A stretch of 64,000 bases of DNA from Lyophyllum atratum. Taxonomy: Eukaryota; Basidiomycota; Agaricomycetes; Agaricales; Lyophyllaceae. The notes beneath the pieces were generated by a model, which had not been told where the DNA came from, searched no databases, and saw only the letters and a list, made by a program, of their open reading frames with translations. The stretch covers positions 108,348 to 172,347 of the forward strand of contig JACGCN010000068.1 of NCBI GenBank assembly GCA_014905825.1, written 5' to 3'. Of this stretch, positions 46,592 through 60,624 are shown piece after piece. Every line of letters starts with the position of its first letter. The stretch's first letter is position 1. A program made the position numbers and the translations under genes.

Positions 46592-49500
46592 ATGAAGATC
46601 CTTCGCACATCCAAGAAGGTGGTTCCTCCAGTCAGTTTGACTCACTCAGTTGCATAAATTTGAGCACGCGCCCTGACCGAGATTCTGTCCCAAATCCAGC
46701 CGCCACAAGTTGCAGAACTTATAACCAAGTTGCTTAACACCACGACCGATGACCTACCGCAAGTTCTTTCACAGATTGACGTGTGGAAATGGCCGCGCAC
46801 CGATCTCAATGCATGGATAAAAGTCCTCAACAAGTTTGACGCCGTCCTGGAGGAAATAATCCGCGATTACGATGTCGAAAAGCTCCAGGTGAACGTCTTT
46901 ACTCCGGTTACGAAGAAGACGACGTGTGCCGTGCTCAGATTCCAGCGCCTCCTGCTTGAGAATTCGACCAATCGAAAAATGTTCAACTCTTACGACGTGA
47001 GTGTCAGCCACCCCTCTTTTTATATCCTTCATCCTCACGTCACTTGACTTAGCGCCTTAATGCCCTGCTATTCTCTTCGGATCTCGATGTTGTCATTCTA
47101 GCCCTCAACGTACTCCTTCGACCTGCCCAGCAATATTCAGCTCAGGCGTCAGTGAGCCACTCGCTCAACATCTCGACCCCCCGTCTTTTGTCACTCGCAA
47201 AAAGGTGGCCCCATCTGCGCGAATACGGCATCGGCCTCGCAGATCTCGCTAGGGTGAAGGGTAGCCCAGAAGTCGACCGGCTCCCAGCAGAAGCGCGCGA
47301 GGTGAACTTCAGCTTCTATAAGACAGGCGCAGGTGGAGACGGAGAGAGGGATAAAGAGGCTGACAAGGAGAAGGAGAAAAAGATGGATACGGACCCTTTC
47401 GACACAGTCTCCCCGCGTAAGATTACCGCACCCCCCGCGCCATCGGGTTCGGGTGCAATCAATATCCACATCGACGAGCAGGAGTTAGCCGCGAAGCCGG
47501 TCATGGACATCGTCGCCGACGCTGTGGAGGCGTATTCGGTGCCAGAGGAGGAGAAATTTGAGCTCATGTGCCGCATCCGCGCTGCGAAAGCGCTCACGAA
47601 GGGCCAGGAAGCCGACCGCGTCAAGCTCGTCACCATCCGGCTACTGGCCATCGCCATCTTTGGACACACGCACCCAGAGTCACAGGCTACGACTTCGCTG
47701 TTCCTTTATGAGCCCGACGTGATCGCCCACATCGCGGAATTGCTCCAGATCGATAACGAAGTCTCAGTGCGCGTGCAGACTACGGCCATCGCTGCCCTCG
47801 ACTCGTTGGCGCGGTACAGGGCCCGTAATCAGGAGGTCCTGACTGCTGTCAATGCGGGTGTCAACCATGGGATCCTCATGGCTCTTGTGCGCAAGACATT
47901 TGCCGATGCCGCAAACCCTACGTCGACGTTGCCGCAATCATTCATCGACGCGCTTTTGTCTTTTGTTTCTTTTATCGCGACTCATTCGGCAGGCGGGAAT
48001 ATGATTGTCGGTGCAGGGCTTATTCCGCTCTTGATCCAGGCCATAGACAACAAGCTGCCGAATCGCCTCCCGGTGCTGTCGAAAACCATGCAGCTCGTGG
48101 ATAACATCCTGTATGGCTTTACCAACGCGTTCAATATCTTTTGCACCTCTCGCGGAGTGGAGACGCTCGTCGACCGGATTGAGGTTAGCCCATCTCTTTC
48201 CTGCTTTTCGCGACACATGATGACATAGTTTACAGCACGAAGTCGACTTGAATATCAAGGAACATAGCGACTCCGGTCGTGATCGTGATATAGTATCATC
48301 ACAAGGTATGCGTATTCGCAAGCTGCGTGTGGAAGAAGTCTCATATATCTCTCTAGGTGAACTACCAGTGCCACGCAGCGCTGCCTTGAAGCACATCCTC
48401 CGTTCGATGCATCGCATGATGCAATCGTCTGGAACTGCGGAGGGCCTTCGAGGGCTGATTGACCTATCCCTCCTCAGGTCGATCAAGAAGATCATCGAGA
48501 ATCGCACTATATTCGGGCCTACTGTTCTCCCACTAGGTACGTGTAAGCGTACAGGCGGTCGCCTACTTTTCTGAGCATTTCTTAGCAATCAATATCATGT
48601 CGACGTTCGTTCACAACGAGCCCACGTCACTTGCCATTATCCAGGAAGCAGGGTTGCCAGAGGTGTTTTACAAAGCCATCGAAGCTGGACTGGAACCGTC
48701 CTTTGAGGTATGTCCTAATTGAACATCTTGCATCGATTCGAGTTTTATCTTGTGTCCTGTAGGTGATCCAATCCGTGGCTAACGCGATCGGCGCACTCTG
48801 CCTGAACGAAGTTGGACAAGCGCAGTTGGCGCGCCGCCCCAGTATCATTCCGGGAATCCTTTCCGTCTTTACCTCTGAGCGTCATTTGAAGGTCCTGCTC
48901 GAGAAGGAAAATGCAGTCCTGGTCGGCACTGCGATTGACGAACTCATTCGTCACCACCCCTCATTGAAGGCTGCCGTATTCGATGCGATCAAGGCTACCA
49001 TCACCAAGATCGAGGAGCTCGGCAATGCTTGGCAGGTTCCGAAGGAGTTGAGGAAGTGGTATCGTCTGGAGCCCGTTGCGCCTACCCCCGGTCAGCCCGA
49101 TGAAGACGTTGCCATGGAAGACGTGGAGGCTGCCACGGCCTCTGGGACAGAGACAGTCATCAGGGATGCAAAGGCGGCCGAGGAGGAGGACGAGTTCTCA
49201 GAGGCCAAGAACCACGACAACAACATTGTCTCGTTCATTGACATCCTTGGCCGGGTAAGATAGAGGTGTTCTCTTCCTTCGTTTCGTCTCTGACAATCGT
49301 GTGTAGTTCTTGGAAGGTCTCTTCCAGCATACACCTCACTGCAGAGATTTCATCAATGCTGCAGATGGGCTTAAGCTTCTCGGAAGGTTGACCAGTCTGC
49401 CGTGCCTCCCGTACGACTATGCCAACAGCGTTGCTTCGGACTCCATGGTTCAGGTTATGCGTACGTTGACGGAAGTGGCAACTGACGAGACGCTGCTGCA

Positions 49501-52500
49501 TCTGGCGCACCTTGTGAAGGAGTCTTTAGCTCAAACACGGAGCTTCTGGGACAAAGTTGAAGAGCCTTCGAAGTTGCTGCCCCTCGTCGACCTCACTCGT
49601 TAGTCCTTTTTTGGTTCCATGTTTATAGCTTAATCTAACTCCGCTCGTAGCTGAAAAAGAGGAAGAAGGGAATGGACGTTTCCGGGATCTTGTCACTCTG
49701 CACATCCGGATTACTCTCCTCGCCGATGTGTTCTCGACGGCAGGTTATGCGCATGGAAGAGCAGCGATCGGGTTGCTCCTAACCTTGATGAACAACATGA
49801 CCGCTGATGTTGTTACTGACCTCGGCGCTCTCCATCGAGCGAGCATTTGGGAGAACATTGCACTTAATGTTGGACTGACGTCGCGTGGTATCTCAGTCAA
49901 GCCCACCCCCCCTCCATCTCCCCTTGGAAGGACGCCGAGTCACTCCGAGACGCACCTTCTCGACGGCGAGGATGCTGCCGACATCATACCTAGCGAAGCT
50001 GGTGCCTCCAGCACTGACCAGGCGAACGCCGAACCGTCCTCGAAGCCTTCGCCGAAGGATGAAGGGCCTCGGGAGCACAACTCAGCGGCTCTCAAGCACC
50101 TGACTCATGGGTTGCCAGGCGCGTTGGCACCTTTCTTCCAGGGTAAAGTACCGTTTCCCCGTTCAGAAGCCTCATCCTCACAACATTTTTCGGTTAGCAA
50201 TGGTGAAGATGTTCCATGCGAGGCGTAACCCTGAGCCTACCCAGAAGAAACAAATCATGGAATCGTCTGCAATCGTGGCGGACGTTATAGTGAAACATCT
50301 TGAAGTGAAAGGTTTTGGTAGGTTTCGACTTTGAGTTATGGGTGATCAGACATTAATACGTCTTCAGAGGACGTGCCTTCTTTGTATGCGTATTATAGTG
50401 TTATGCTGGGCCTCGCCACCGTTTTGCTTGTCGACGGTGAGTGCATCTTGCATCGGCCTTATGGACATCTGACAAACCTATCTCCAGAGCGGACCACGAC
50501 TCATACTCTCCATACGGTCCAGCTACTTGCTTTGTACAAAGCTGGCGGCATCGATACTATCTTAAGTGTCTGCCAGACATTGATGGGGTCGATCGAGAAC
50601 ATCATGAAAGTGAGGGAGGAGGAGCGCACGAAGGCCCAGAAGAGTGAACTTGATCATGCCTTTGGCGCGCTCAAAGTTGCCTTGCACCTCCTTCGACCTA
50701 TAATTTCCTCCAAGCCTCTCCTCGAATCGGGTCAGACGGCTCTCCTCATTACTCGCGATAAGAAGGATACCGATCCCGATTATTTCGAACCCCACAACTT
50801 CCTGGTGAAATTGCGACTTGCAGTTCTTCCGCTCCTGCAGGGATTATGGGAAGCCCCGTGGCTGATATCCGCGCCGCTCAACGTTAGCAAGTCCGTCGTC
50901 CAAACAGTGTTGGAGTTGGTGAATGGTGAGGGGGAGGAATCAAAGGGTGATCTCTCTGCGTTCGAGGTTGGGACGACCCCAGCCCCAATGATCGTCCAAG
51001 CACGTCCTCCCGGCGCTGATGAAGGTCGCGTGCAAATTCTGATGGATATGGGCTTCCCACGCTCCGCTGTTGAGCGTGCTCTCATACGCAGCGGTAACAA
51101 CCTCAACGCGGCCACCGAGCTCCTACTCTCTCAGCCGTTCCCTCTGCCTCCAGATCCTGAACCACAGGTAGGACTTGTTGTTGCCGAGCCGGAAGTTGCG
51201 CCAGCTACCCCAATCGAGGACGCCGAGCCCGCTCCACAGGAAGAGACACCTGAAGAGCCGCCAGCGGCTCCCGAAGAACCCGAAGTTGCGCCTGGAAAGT
51301 CTGCCGAGCAGTGGAAAAAGGAGTTAGATGAGGCGCGAGAACCTCTTCGTGCACGCTTTAGCCGTCAAGCCCTCCAACTCATCGACGAGCACGTTTCCTT
51401 GCTATTCGAACTCCACGTCATATTCGTTCGTCCGAGCAACACCCATCGTCAACAAGCCGTCCAGGATCTCGTCGACGATGTCAAGGCATTCTCCCCCCAT
51501 GCTTATGATGTTCAGGAGCAGCCTCTCGCAAACCGGTGTCGCCTGCTCGCGCTTGTACTTTCGGAATCGCCGTCACTCCTCACCCAAGATATGCGGACAA
51601 CCCTGATGGATAGTCTTATGGCGTTGTTGCAGTCATGTGCTGAGCACCCAGACCACTCTCCTCGTTGGCTCGCGCCACATCTTTTGGTCACAGAAGCTTT
51701 GTTCACTCTTGCCGCTGAACCTCGCGCCGTCACCATTCCGAAAGAAGGGGAACCCATTCCTTCTGAAGCGATCTACGTTGGCCCTCCTCTCATCGAAGCA
51801 AAGTCTATCGTTTTCGACTTCTGTGTACGGCTCCTTGACAGAGCTGGATTACCCGCGGATGAATTCCTTTCAGTGTTGCGGCTCCTCGTCCTTCTCACAA
51901 GGGACTACGACAAAGCAATGCAATTTGTGCAACGTGATGGTATCTCCTCCCTGTTCAAGCGTGTCCGGGAAGCCTCTGTGCCTGGTAGCTCATCCTATAT
52001 CGTAATCATCCTTCGCCACACCGTCGAGGACGCCCAGACTATTCGACAGATAATGCAGCACACCATCAAACGCTACTTTGCTCAGCCTCGGACCCGCGTC
52101 GTAGATGTTTCGAGCTATGTTCGGAGCTGCAGTGCACTGGCTCTTCGCGATCCGGAAATTTTCCTCGATGTCACATCTTCCCTTTGTGAACTGGGATCCC
52201 CGTATACCTCGCCGCATATTAGCCTCAAATCTGAACCCCCTGTCACAGAAGAGAAGAAGCCAGAGGAGACTGAAGTCACTACGGAGATGCAGGTCGACCA
52301 GCCGATTACCTCCGCCACCTCGTCTTCCATGGGAGCGGCAGAGAGCGTGATACACGTGCTCATCGGCGAACTAATGGCTACGATGAAAACCATCAACGAG
52401 TATCCTACGTCTGCCACAGCTGAGGATGCCGATACCGCCCCGCAGAAACCGACACCTGGTACTGAAGATGCAGGAGCTCCAGCTGCACCGTCGAATGACG

Positions 52501-55500
52501 CAGACGCCCCGCCTCAGGGATCTAAACTCGATCTCTATGACTACGTCTCTTTCATCATGCAGTGTTTGAGCGAGCTGCTCTTCTCGTACGATTCGTGCAA
52601 ATTCGCCTTCCTGTCGTACTCGCCGAAGAAACGGACACAGACACCAGCCAAGGAGGCAGGGAAATTCAGGGCAGGTACCCTCCAGTTCCTCCTCAATGAC
52701 CTTGTTACCTTCGGTACCATCAACCCCCAGCCCGACAATCGAGCCCGCAACCGCATCACCCTCTGCAATTGGGCTATGTCCGTCATCGTCGCCCTTTGTG
52801 TGGACGCTGCTCCGAATCATGAGGTGAAGGAGCTTTCTGCAGACCTGGTCTCTGTCCGGAAGTTTGTCCTCGAAGCTGTCAGTCGTGCCATCAAGGATCC
52901 ACCAGCGACCGACAACGTGGATGCTCGTTATGGCCGGCTCCTAGCCCTCGCAGATCTGTGCTATCGCTTGCTCACGGTTAGATTCAATACTGCCTCGCGT
53001 AAACAGGTAGACGAAAATCCGGCCCATATCGCGAAGGTCATGCTCGAAAAGAACTTCGTTGCCACGCTCACCACGGCTCTCGCGGAGATTGATCTGAACT
53101 ATCCAAACATCCGTGGCCTGGTTCCCTCGATTTTGCGGCCCCTTGAATACTTGTAAGGATACTAATCAGTCATGGTGGCAAGGTGCTGAAAAATTCTCAT
53201 TCTAGGACGAAGCTCGCGATCAAGATGAGCAGGTCGTCAGGCAAAGCTAAGGAAGCCGTTGAAGGTGACAAATCTGAGAGTGATTCGTCCATCGATTCCG
53301 AGGATGAAGGTGACGAAGATATGGAGGATGAAGGTCGTGAAGAAACACCGGATCTGTATCGCAACTCTGCACTTGGAATGTATGGAGGGGTATGTGTCTC
53401 ATGACTACAGGAAGGGTATCTCGCACTAATTACAAGGACACATTCTAGGAGATGGACGATACTCATTTCGGCGCGGAAGACGAAATGGATGAGGACGAAG
53501 AAGATGAGGATGAGGATGTTGAGATGGATTTCGGTGAAGACACCGGCAGCGAGGACACTTCAAACACTGATGATGATGGTGAAGAGGATGTCGATGATGA
53601 AACTCGTGGCTCTGGGGAGGTCTGGGATAATGGCGAAGAAGAAGAAGATCTTCTAGAAAATGACGACGAAGAAGGCGAGGAAGAGGGCGATGATCACCAT
53701 ATCGAGGACGAAGGCGATGATGAAGATGAAGAGGATATCATGTGGCAGGTATGTGAATCGAGTTCTTCCCCAGGTCCTGTGAATTCAGGAACCTTATCCA
53801 GGACATCCGTGGAGAGATTGACGGCGTGCGACTGGGAGGAGGTAACGTAGATGAAGACGAAGAACATGGAGGTCAGAGACATCCACACCACTCGCGACCT
53901 TTCAACTAACGCTCCCCATCTCAGTTCCAATACAAATCATACATGAAGAGGACAACGAACCGGATGAGATGGCTTCCGATGAAGAGGATTACACGATCGA
54001 AAATGGTGTCGTCAATGGCGACCAGGCTTTCGGATTTGGTGATTCTTTCGTGAACGCAGGTAATCGAGAAGGTGGAGTCTTTGTGCAACGTCGTCGTGAC
54101 GCGAGTAAGTGCCAGGATCTTTTACAACCTCATTTCTTGTATTAATGGCAACGGAATAGTGGACGACAACCATGTATTCGGTCGTACTCGAAATGGCGCT
54201 GCGGTTCAGCCTGAGGCAACAACACATCCACTCCTTCTTGATACATCTACTCCTGGCCATCGCACACCATCGAATCAACCACGAGGCTCCCGCCAGCCGC
54301 AACGCATAGTTGCCAGCGGAAATACTGAGCTTCTGCAGACTATCGACGACCTCATCAGCGGCGGAGCCGTTCAACTATTCCACCATATCATGAGTCGCGG
54401 TCGTGGTGCAGGAGGAGGAGAAACCATTCGCCTCGATGTTCCAGCCGGTACTGTTGTAAACCTCGACCGAGGATATCTTCAACATCGCAGGGTCCTACAA
54501 GGTGGTTTCTCAACAGCTATCCGAGTCGAGCCTCCTCCAGGTTCCAGCGATAGAGTGGGCCGCGAGCTCGAACCATTACTCACCTCGCAAAGATGGGCAC
54601 AAGAGGTGAAGATCCTCAACGGCGAGTTTGTAACGGATCGCTTGACAAAGCTTGTGAACCATGTCATTCTGAGACTCCTTCCCGCTGCGGTAGAAGCTCA
54701 AAAGCGGGCAAAGATTGCTGAGGAGAAGGAACGGGTAGAACAGGAGGAAGCCCGGACGAGGGCCGAAGCTGAAGAACAGGCTAAAGCAGAAGCGTTGACC
54801 AAAGATGCTGAGGAGGCCAAAGCCAAGGCAGGAACGGCGGAGGCAGAAGCAAAGGCAGCGGAGAGCGCAGGACCTACTTCTGCGACAGTTGTATCGGAGA
54901 CAAGTGAGCCTTCTGCCCCTGTAACGACAGAAGTCTCCCAGGACGAACCTATGGAGGACGACACGAACGTTGCGACACCCCTGGCTGATGCTGATGCTGA
55001 CATGGCCGACGCCACAGTGACAGATGATCGACCGTCTGTTCCAGGCGAAGCCAGGACTTCACCCCAGCCTGCGGAATCCTCCTCCGCTGCGCCGGCCGTG
55101 GAACGGATTACAGTGATGATACACGGGAGCGCAGTCGACATCACGGAGACCGGCATCGATCCTACGTTTCTAGAAGCCTTGCCAGACGATATGAGGGAAG
55201 AAGTCTTGAATCAACATGTACGAGACCAAAGGGCTGCTAGGGTGGAGAGGCCCGCCGATTCACAAATCAGCTCTGAATTCCTTGACGCCCTTCCCCCCGA
55301 AATCCGTGCTGAGATCATCCAACAAGAAGCCGTTCAGCGGGCTCGTGCACCCACAGGAGCACCAGCGGAGATCGATAACGCCAGTTTCCTTGCCAGTCTC
55401 GACCCTACTCTTCGCCAGACCGTTCTTATGGAGCAAGACGAAGGGTTCATCCAAACTCTCCCCTCACACATGCTCGCCGAAGTTGGAGCTTACCGTGAAG

Positions 55501-58500
55501 GTCAACAGCAGCCTCATCGAATCGCGCGGACAGCTATACGTAACGCACCTGTGCCTCCACACCCTGTCCGCAAACCCCCACTACAGCACGATGCCATACA
55601 ACTTCTTGACAAAGTTGGGGTTGCCGTGCTTGTGCGGCTTCTGTTCTTCCCTCACGTTCTGAAGAAGACCCTGCTGTTCAAAATCCTCGTCAATCTCTGC
55701 GAAAACGCGAAAACCCGCACAGAATTGTTCAATCTTCTTCTCAGTATTCTACAAGATGGGACTGGAGACCTCGCAGCCGTCGATAAGAGCTTTGCACAGA
55801 TGTCTGTCCGGAGCTCCAAGCCCCCCACGTCCAAAGTCATAGGAAAACAGAAAGTGGGATCGGAATATCTGCCGGGTCTCAGTCTTAGCAACTCCCAGAA
55901 CGAAGTGGTCCCGGATCTCATCGTTCAGCGATGTCTGGAAGCTTTGACTTACATCGTCAGTTCCAACGAATTGGCTTCCCTCTTCTTTTTGACCGAACAC
56001 GAGCTCCCTGCCGGTCTTCGTCGGTCAACGTCCAAAAAAGGCAAAGGCAAAGAGAAGCAGATGCCCCAAACCCATTACCCCATCGTCCTTCTACTAGGAC
56101 TACTGGATCGACAATCCCTTCTCAAAACCCCGGCCATCATGGAATCTGTCGTAGGGCTCCTCGCCACAGTAACGCGACCCCTTGCCAGCCTCAAAGACAA
56201 GAAATTGACGCAAGCGCTCGCCTCCAGTTCGAGTACCATCTTGGCCCCTGCTGCTCCTGCAGGAACAGAACCCGACCCGGTGCCTATGCAGGTGACAGAA
56301 AGCGAAAGTGTCTCAGTGCCTCAAGGAGAACCCCCAGTACTGGAGCAGTCGGCACCTGGCGGATCAGCGGGTGGTATGTATCTGCTTTTACATCTTCGAC
56401 AATTCTAAGCTGACCATTGGAATATAGGCGACGCTCATGCCGAGTCAACTTCTCAAGGGCCCGCGGCAAACAATTCTGACCCATCGTCCATCGAAGCGGT
56501 TGAGGAGAAGATTCTCCTAGCCAATCCTCCTCAGATTCCTCACACGGTCCTGCGCTTCATCGTGAACATTCTCACAGTCGGCGAATGCTCTGGACGCACA
56601 TTCCAACACAGCCTCGCTTTGATTCAACATCTTTCCTATATTCCCGACGCACGCGATGTCATTGCGCAAGAGCTCAAGGCGAAAGCGCAAGAAGCTGGGC
56701 AGAGCCTCTCTTCCGACTTGGATGAGCTCGCTGTTGCATTGGAAGGATCACAAGGCGACGTTCTCGTGTCCTCCGTCGCGTCCAAATTCTCTCCTGCGTC
56801 ATCTGTACAGGCGAAACTGCTACGGGTTCTGAAGACCATCGACTACATGTACACTCCAAAAACATCGGCGCTCACGGAGACGGGGAACAACGAGGATGTA
56901 GAGAAAGTTCAAAGCATCTACGAATCGTTCCAATTCTCGGGTCTTTGGCGACGATTGGGAGATTGTCTATCCGTTATTGAGGAGAAGCCTGAGACGGAGC
57001 ACATCGCCACGGTCCTTCTCCCTGTTATTGAAGCCCTGATGGTCGTATGCAAGTACGTTGGTTCCAAAGGGTCGGCCGCCAGTATTGCCAGGGCATTACG
57101 TGCTTCTGCTTCGCCGAAGTCACCAACGACGGCCGGAGAGTCGATGGAGGACCTGTTTGTCACGTTCACCGATAACCACAGGAAGGTTCTCAACCTGATG
57201 GTCCGAAACAACCCTTCGTTAATGAGTGGCTCATTCTCTTTGCTGGTCCATAATCCCCGGGTCCTCGACTTCGACAACAAGCGGAATTATTTCAATCAGC
57301 AAGTCCACCGACGCCCGCATTCCCGAGAACATCATGCCACGTTGCAGCTAAACGTTCGCAGGGCCAGAGTATTCGAAGATAGCTTCCAGCATCTGCAGCG
57401 GAAGACTGGTGACCAAATCAAGTATGGAAAGCTCAGTGTGAGGTTCTACGACGAGGAAGGTGTGGACGCTGGTGGCGTGACGCGAGAATGGTTCCAAATT
57501 CTTGCCAGGCAGATGTTCGATCCGAACAATGCGTTGTTCCAGCCCTGCGCCGCCGACAAGCTCACCTACCAGCCCAACAAAAACTCATGGGTGAACCCGG
57601 AGCATTTGACATTCTTCAAGTTTGTTGGTCGGGTCATCGGGAAAGCCATATATGACGGGCGCCTTCTTGATGCCTACTTTGCTCGCAGCTTATACAGGCA
57701 GCTTTTGGGCAAGCCGGTGGACTACAAGGATGTTGAATGGGTGGATCCGGAGTATTACAACTCGCTGTGCTGGATTCTCGAGAACGACCCGACTCTTTTG
57801 GATCTGACCTTCAGCGTGGAGGCTGACGAGGTTTGCACTTTTTTTGATTCTGTACACCTTCATATCTGACTGTTTGATTAGTTTGGTGTTAACCGCATTA
57901 TAGCTCTGAAAGAAGGAGGTGAACAACTACCTGTGACTCAAGAGAACAAGCGAGAGTTTGTGCAGCTGTCAGCACAATACCGCCTCTATTCGTCTATCCG
58001 GGACCAGATTGAGAGCTTATCAGCTGGGTTCTATGAGATCATTCCCAAGGACCTCATCACCATTGTTCGTATTCTAATTCTTCATTACTTCCCGAAATTG
58101 ACGTGACCCTTTTCCCCTGCAGTTCAACGAACAAGAGCTGGAGCTCCTCATTTCCGGGACGCCCGATATCGATGTAGATGAATGGCGAGCTGCTACGGAG
58201 TACAACGGATACAGCAGCTCTGACCCGAACATCGTATGGTGGTGGCGAGCTCTGAAGTCTTTCAACCGCGACGAACGTGCAAAGGTCCTCAGTTTCGCCA
58301 CTGGCACGTCTCGAGTTCCCCTCGGTGGGTTCGTCGATCTCCAAGGTGTGCAAGGCGTCCAAAGGTTCTCCATCCACAAGGCATACGGAGCGTCAGATCG
58401 GCTACCACAGGCCCACACCTGTATGCAAAACACTCACTTGTCTTAGGCGACTACTAATCACAGATTCCCTTTCACAGGTTTCAACCAGATTGATCTTCCG

Positions 58501-58581
58501 CAGTATACATCATACGAGATGCTTCGGCAACAGCTGCTATTAGCGATCAATGAGGGTGGCGAAGGCTTTGCATTCAGCTAG
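46592..58581 (+). CDS. TOM1: HECT E3 ubiquitin ligase Tom1/HUWE1 family
   Basis: Twenty-one exons: 46592-46618, 46700-46996, 47053-48183, 48236-48305, 48357-48536, 48586-48707, 48763-49254, 49307-49598, 49651-50142, 50198-50317, 50368-50436, 50488-53152, 53206-53389, 53449-53748, 53802-53871, 53925-54104, 54160-56373, 56428-57830, 57882-58064, 58123-58420 and 58478-58581. The product has 3630 residues, the family's usual size. The N-terminal armadillo-like DUF908/DUF913 region is followed by a UBA domain (about 1276-1315, [18 protein letters not shown]), a strongly acidic tract (about 2000-2200), a charged coiled coil (about 2410-2460) and UBM-type motifs (near 2560: [16 protein letters not shown]). 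The HECT domain ends with catalytic Cys3597 in AHTCFNQIDLP. It ubiquitinates nuclear and ribosomal proteins in yeast. The junction near 53841-53871 has two possible donors, both in frame. The 51-base intron 50437-50487 is also in frame without stops. Confidence 0.95.
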
Positions 58582-58921
58582 ATGCGCCGTCTGGTCGACA
58601 CCGAGATAGAGAGGGGAAAAGAGAAGCAAGATGTATTATTGATACCATACTCAAAAGCAGACCCTGAACCGCGTAGAATCAGCATCTCATTGTATATACA
58701 ACAAGCATTGAATCGTTCCTGTAGAATCACTGTCAACCTTCGCGAGACTCACAGCGCTGGTGGCTTGTCGTGAGCAGGCGACAAAAAGAAACGGTCCGAG
58801 GAATACCGGGGCACCGGCATTGTGGAGACCCGACCTATCCATTTGATAGTTTTACCCCCATATCATGTATGGCCGCTAAGTAAGGAGCTCCCCTCAACAT
58901 ACCACCTCCGCGACATTAACT
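58582..58921. other. Intergenic between TOM1 and MDR gene
   Basis: 340 bases holding the TOM1 3' UTR and the promoter of the oxidoreductase gene. No further element is recognised. Confidence 0.5.
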
Positions 58922-60350
58922 ATGCGAGGATTCGTTGTTTCAGAACTTAAACACCACTCGGAGATCCCTGTCTCAACCAACGTACCAGAGCCTAAAGCAG
59001 GACCTGGTCAAGTACTGGTCGATGTTCACAGTGCAGGCCTCAACTTCTTCGATGTATGTGCTTAAGCCAAAATCGACGTTTCTTCCATATTGAATGAACG
59101 TATGTTTCCTAGATTCTCCAAACCCAGGGGAAATACCAAATCAAGCCCCCTCTTCCATTCGTGCTAGGCACGGAATTCGCGGGCAGGATATCCAAGGACT
59201 CTCCGATTCCAAAAGGCTGTTCGTTGAAACCTGGCGACCGAGTGTTTGGTGCTGGGCAGGGGACATATGCGGACAAGGTCGCCATCGACCTCGAACGGTT
59301 GCAGCCTCTTCCGGATGCTATCACATATGACCAGGGCGCAGGTATTGTCCCGTTCAACCGTTCCGCTCTATAGACTCAAAGAACACGTCAGGTCTATATA
59401 TCACTTGGCCTACCAGCTATGAAGCCCTAGTCGGACGAGCAGAGTTAAAACCTGGTAGGTGCATTCTCGATACAATACTGACGACACGCTAACGCGTCGG
59501 ACAAGGTGAATGGGTCCTAGTGACGGCTGCTGCGGGTGGTGTTGGTATTGCAGCCGTTCAGCTTGCCAAAGGTACTCTTATGATGTATGAACCACGCGCC
59601 CATGCCTCCTAACTTCTCGAATTCCAGTCCTTGGTGCCAAAGTCATAGCAGCGGCTGGTTCGGAGGCAAAACTTGATATTGCGAAACACTACGGTGGGGC
59701 TGACTATGGAGTCAACTACTCCAACCCGGGTTGGCAAAAGGAGGTATTGAAGCTGACCAACGGAAAGGGCGTGGACGTTATATATGACCCAGTAGGTCTC
59801 ATCAATGGTACGTCCAATCACCAAAAGCTCGTTGAGCTAGGGACACTCACCCGCGTCGCCAGATGCTTTGAAATGCATCGCATGGAAAGGGCGTGCGCTG
59901 GTTATCGGCTTCGCAGCTGGAACTATTGAGAAGGTATTGCCACCACTGATTGTTCGGGTGGTTTGCTAAGCTTCGAATACTAGGTTCCGATGAATCTCGT
60001 TCTCCTCAAGAATATTTCTCTTGTCGGCTTGCATTGGGGAGCGTACTCCAGTCCGTACTTCCTCTCTACAAGACGAGTCTTAAACTGACATAGCCATTGA
60101 ATCAGAGTTTGAACCAGAGCGTGTTCCTGTCGTCTGGAAAGCACTTCTCGAGTATGTATCGTCGCCTGGTTTATAGTTCGCGCTAATTTTGCCTTGCAGC
60201 CTCTTTTCGTCTGGCAAGGTCAAGCCTGTCACGTATAACCAAATATACCCTCTGGAGCAAGTGTCCAAGGGCCTCGCAGCTCTTGAACGACGCGAGACAT
60301 GGGGAAAGGCCATTATACGGATCCAGGAAGAAAACAGCGCAAAACTATAG
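58922..60350 (+). CDS. Quinone oxidoreductase-like MDR protein, NADPH-dependent
   Basis: Nine exons: 58922-59053, 59113-59341, 59392-59454, 59506-59571, 59628-59807, 59863-59933, 59984-60050, 60106-60151 and 60200-60350. The product has 334 residues, typical for the zeta-crystallin/quinone reductase branch of medium-chain dehydrogenases. The GroES-like half starts MRGFVVSELK and contains SAGLNFFDILQTQGKY and PFVLGTEFAGRI. The Rossmann half has VTAAAGGVGIAAVQLAK (NADPH binding) and GVDVIYDPVG. No zinc-binding Cys cluster is seen, consistent with a zinc-independent oxidoreductase. An upstream acceptor at 60093 would add four residues in frame to exon 8. Exact substrate unknown. Confidence 0.9.
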
Positions 60351-60624
60351 CAAAAATAGGTGTCTACTTTTCGATACCAAACGAGTTAGGATTATGTATA
60401 TACTGTAGGTGTGTATGTAGTAAGTTTCGCCAATATGGTATGCACATTATATGAGGTTAAATATGTCTTATCCTCGACCCAACGCAATCGCCAGGTGCAT
60501 TTATAATTACCACTTAAACCCTCCCAAATTGCTTCCAAAGATCTGCCTCATACTCGTATTCAATCACTCTATCCGCGTCGTCTAAATCCATCTCGCCTCT
60601 AACTCCTCCAGCAACTCTTCCTCA
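60351..60624. other. Convergent 3' flank
   Basis: About 270 bases between the stop codon of the MDR gene and the 3' end of the Rrn5-like locus on minus. No feature beyond likely 3' UTRs. Confidence 0.5.

Noticed and set aside
54698..55156. 152-codon minus-strand frame rich in Ala and Ser
   Set aside because: Antisense of the charged coiled-coil part of TOM1; the composition is explained by the Glu/Ala codons on the other strand.
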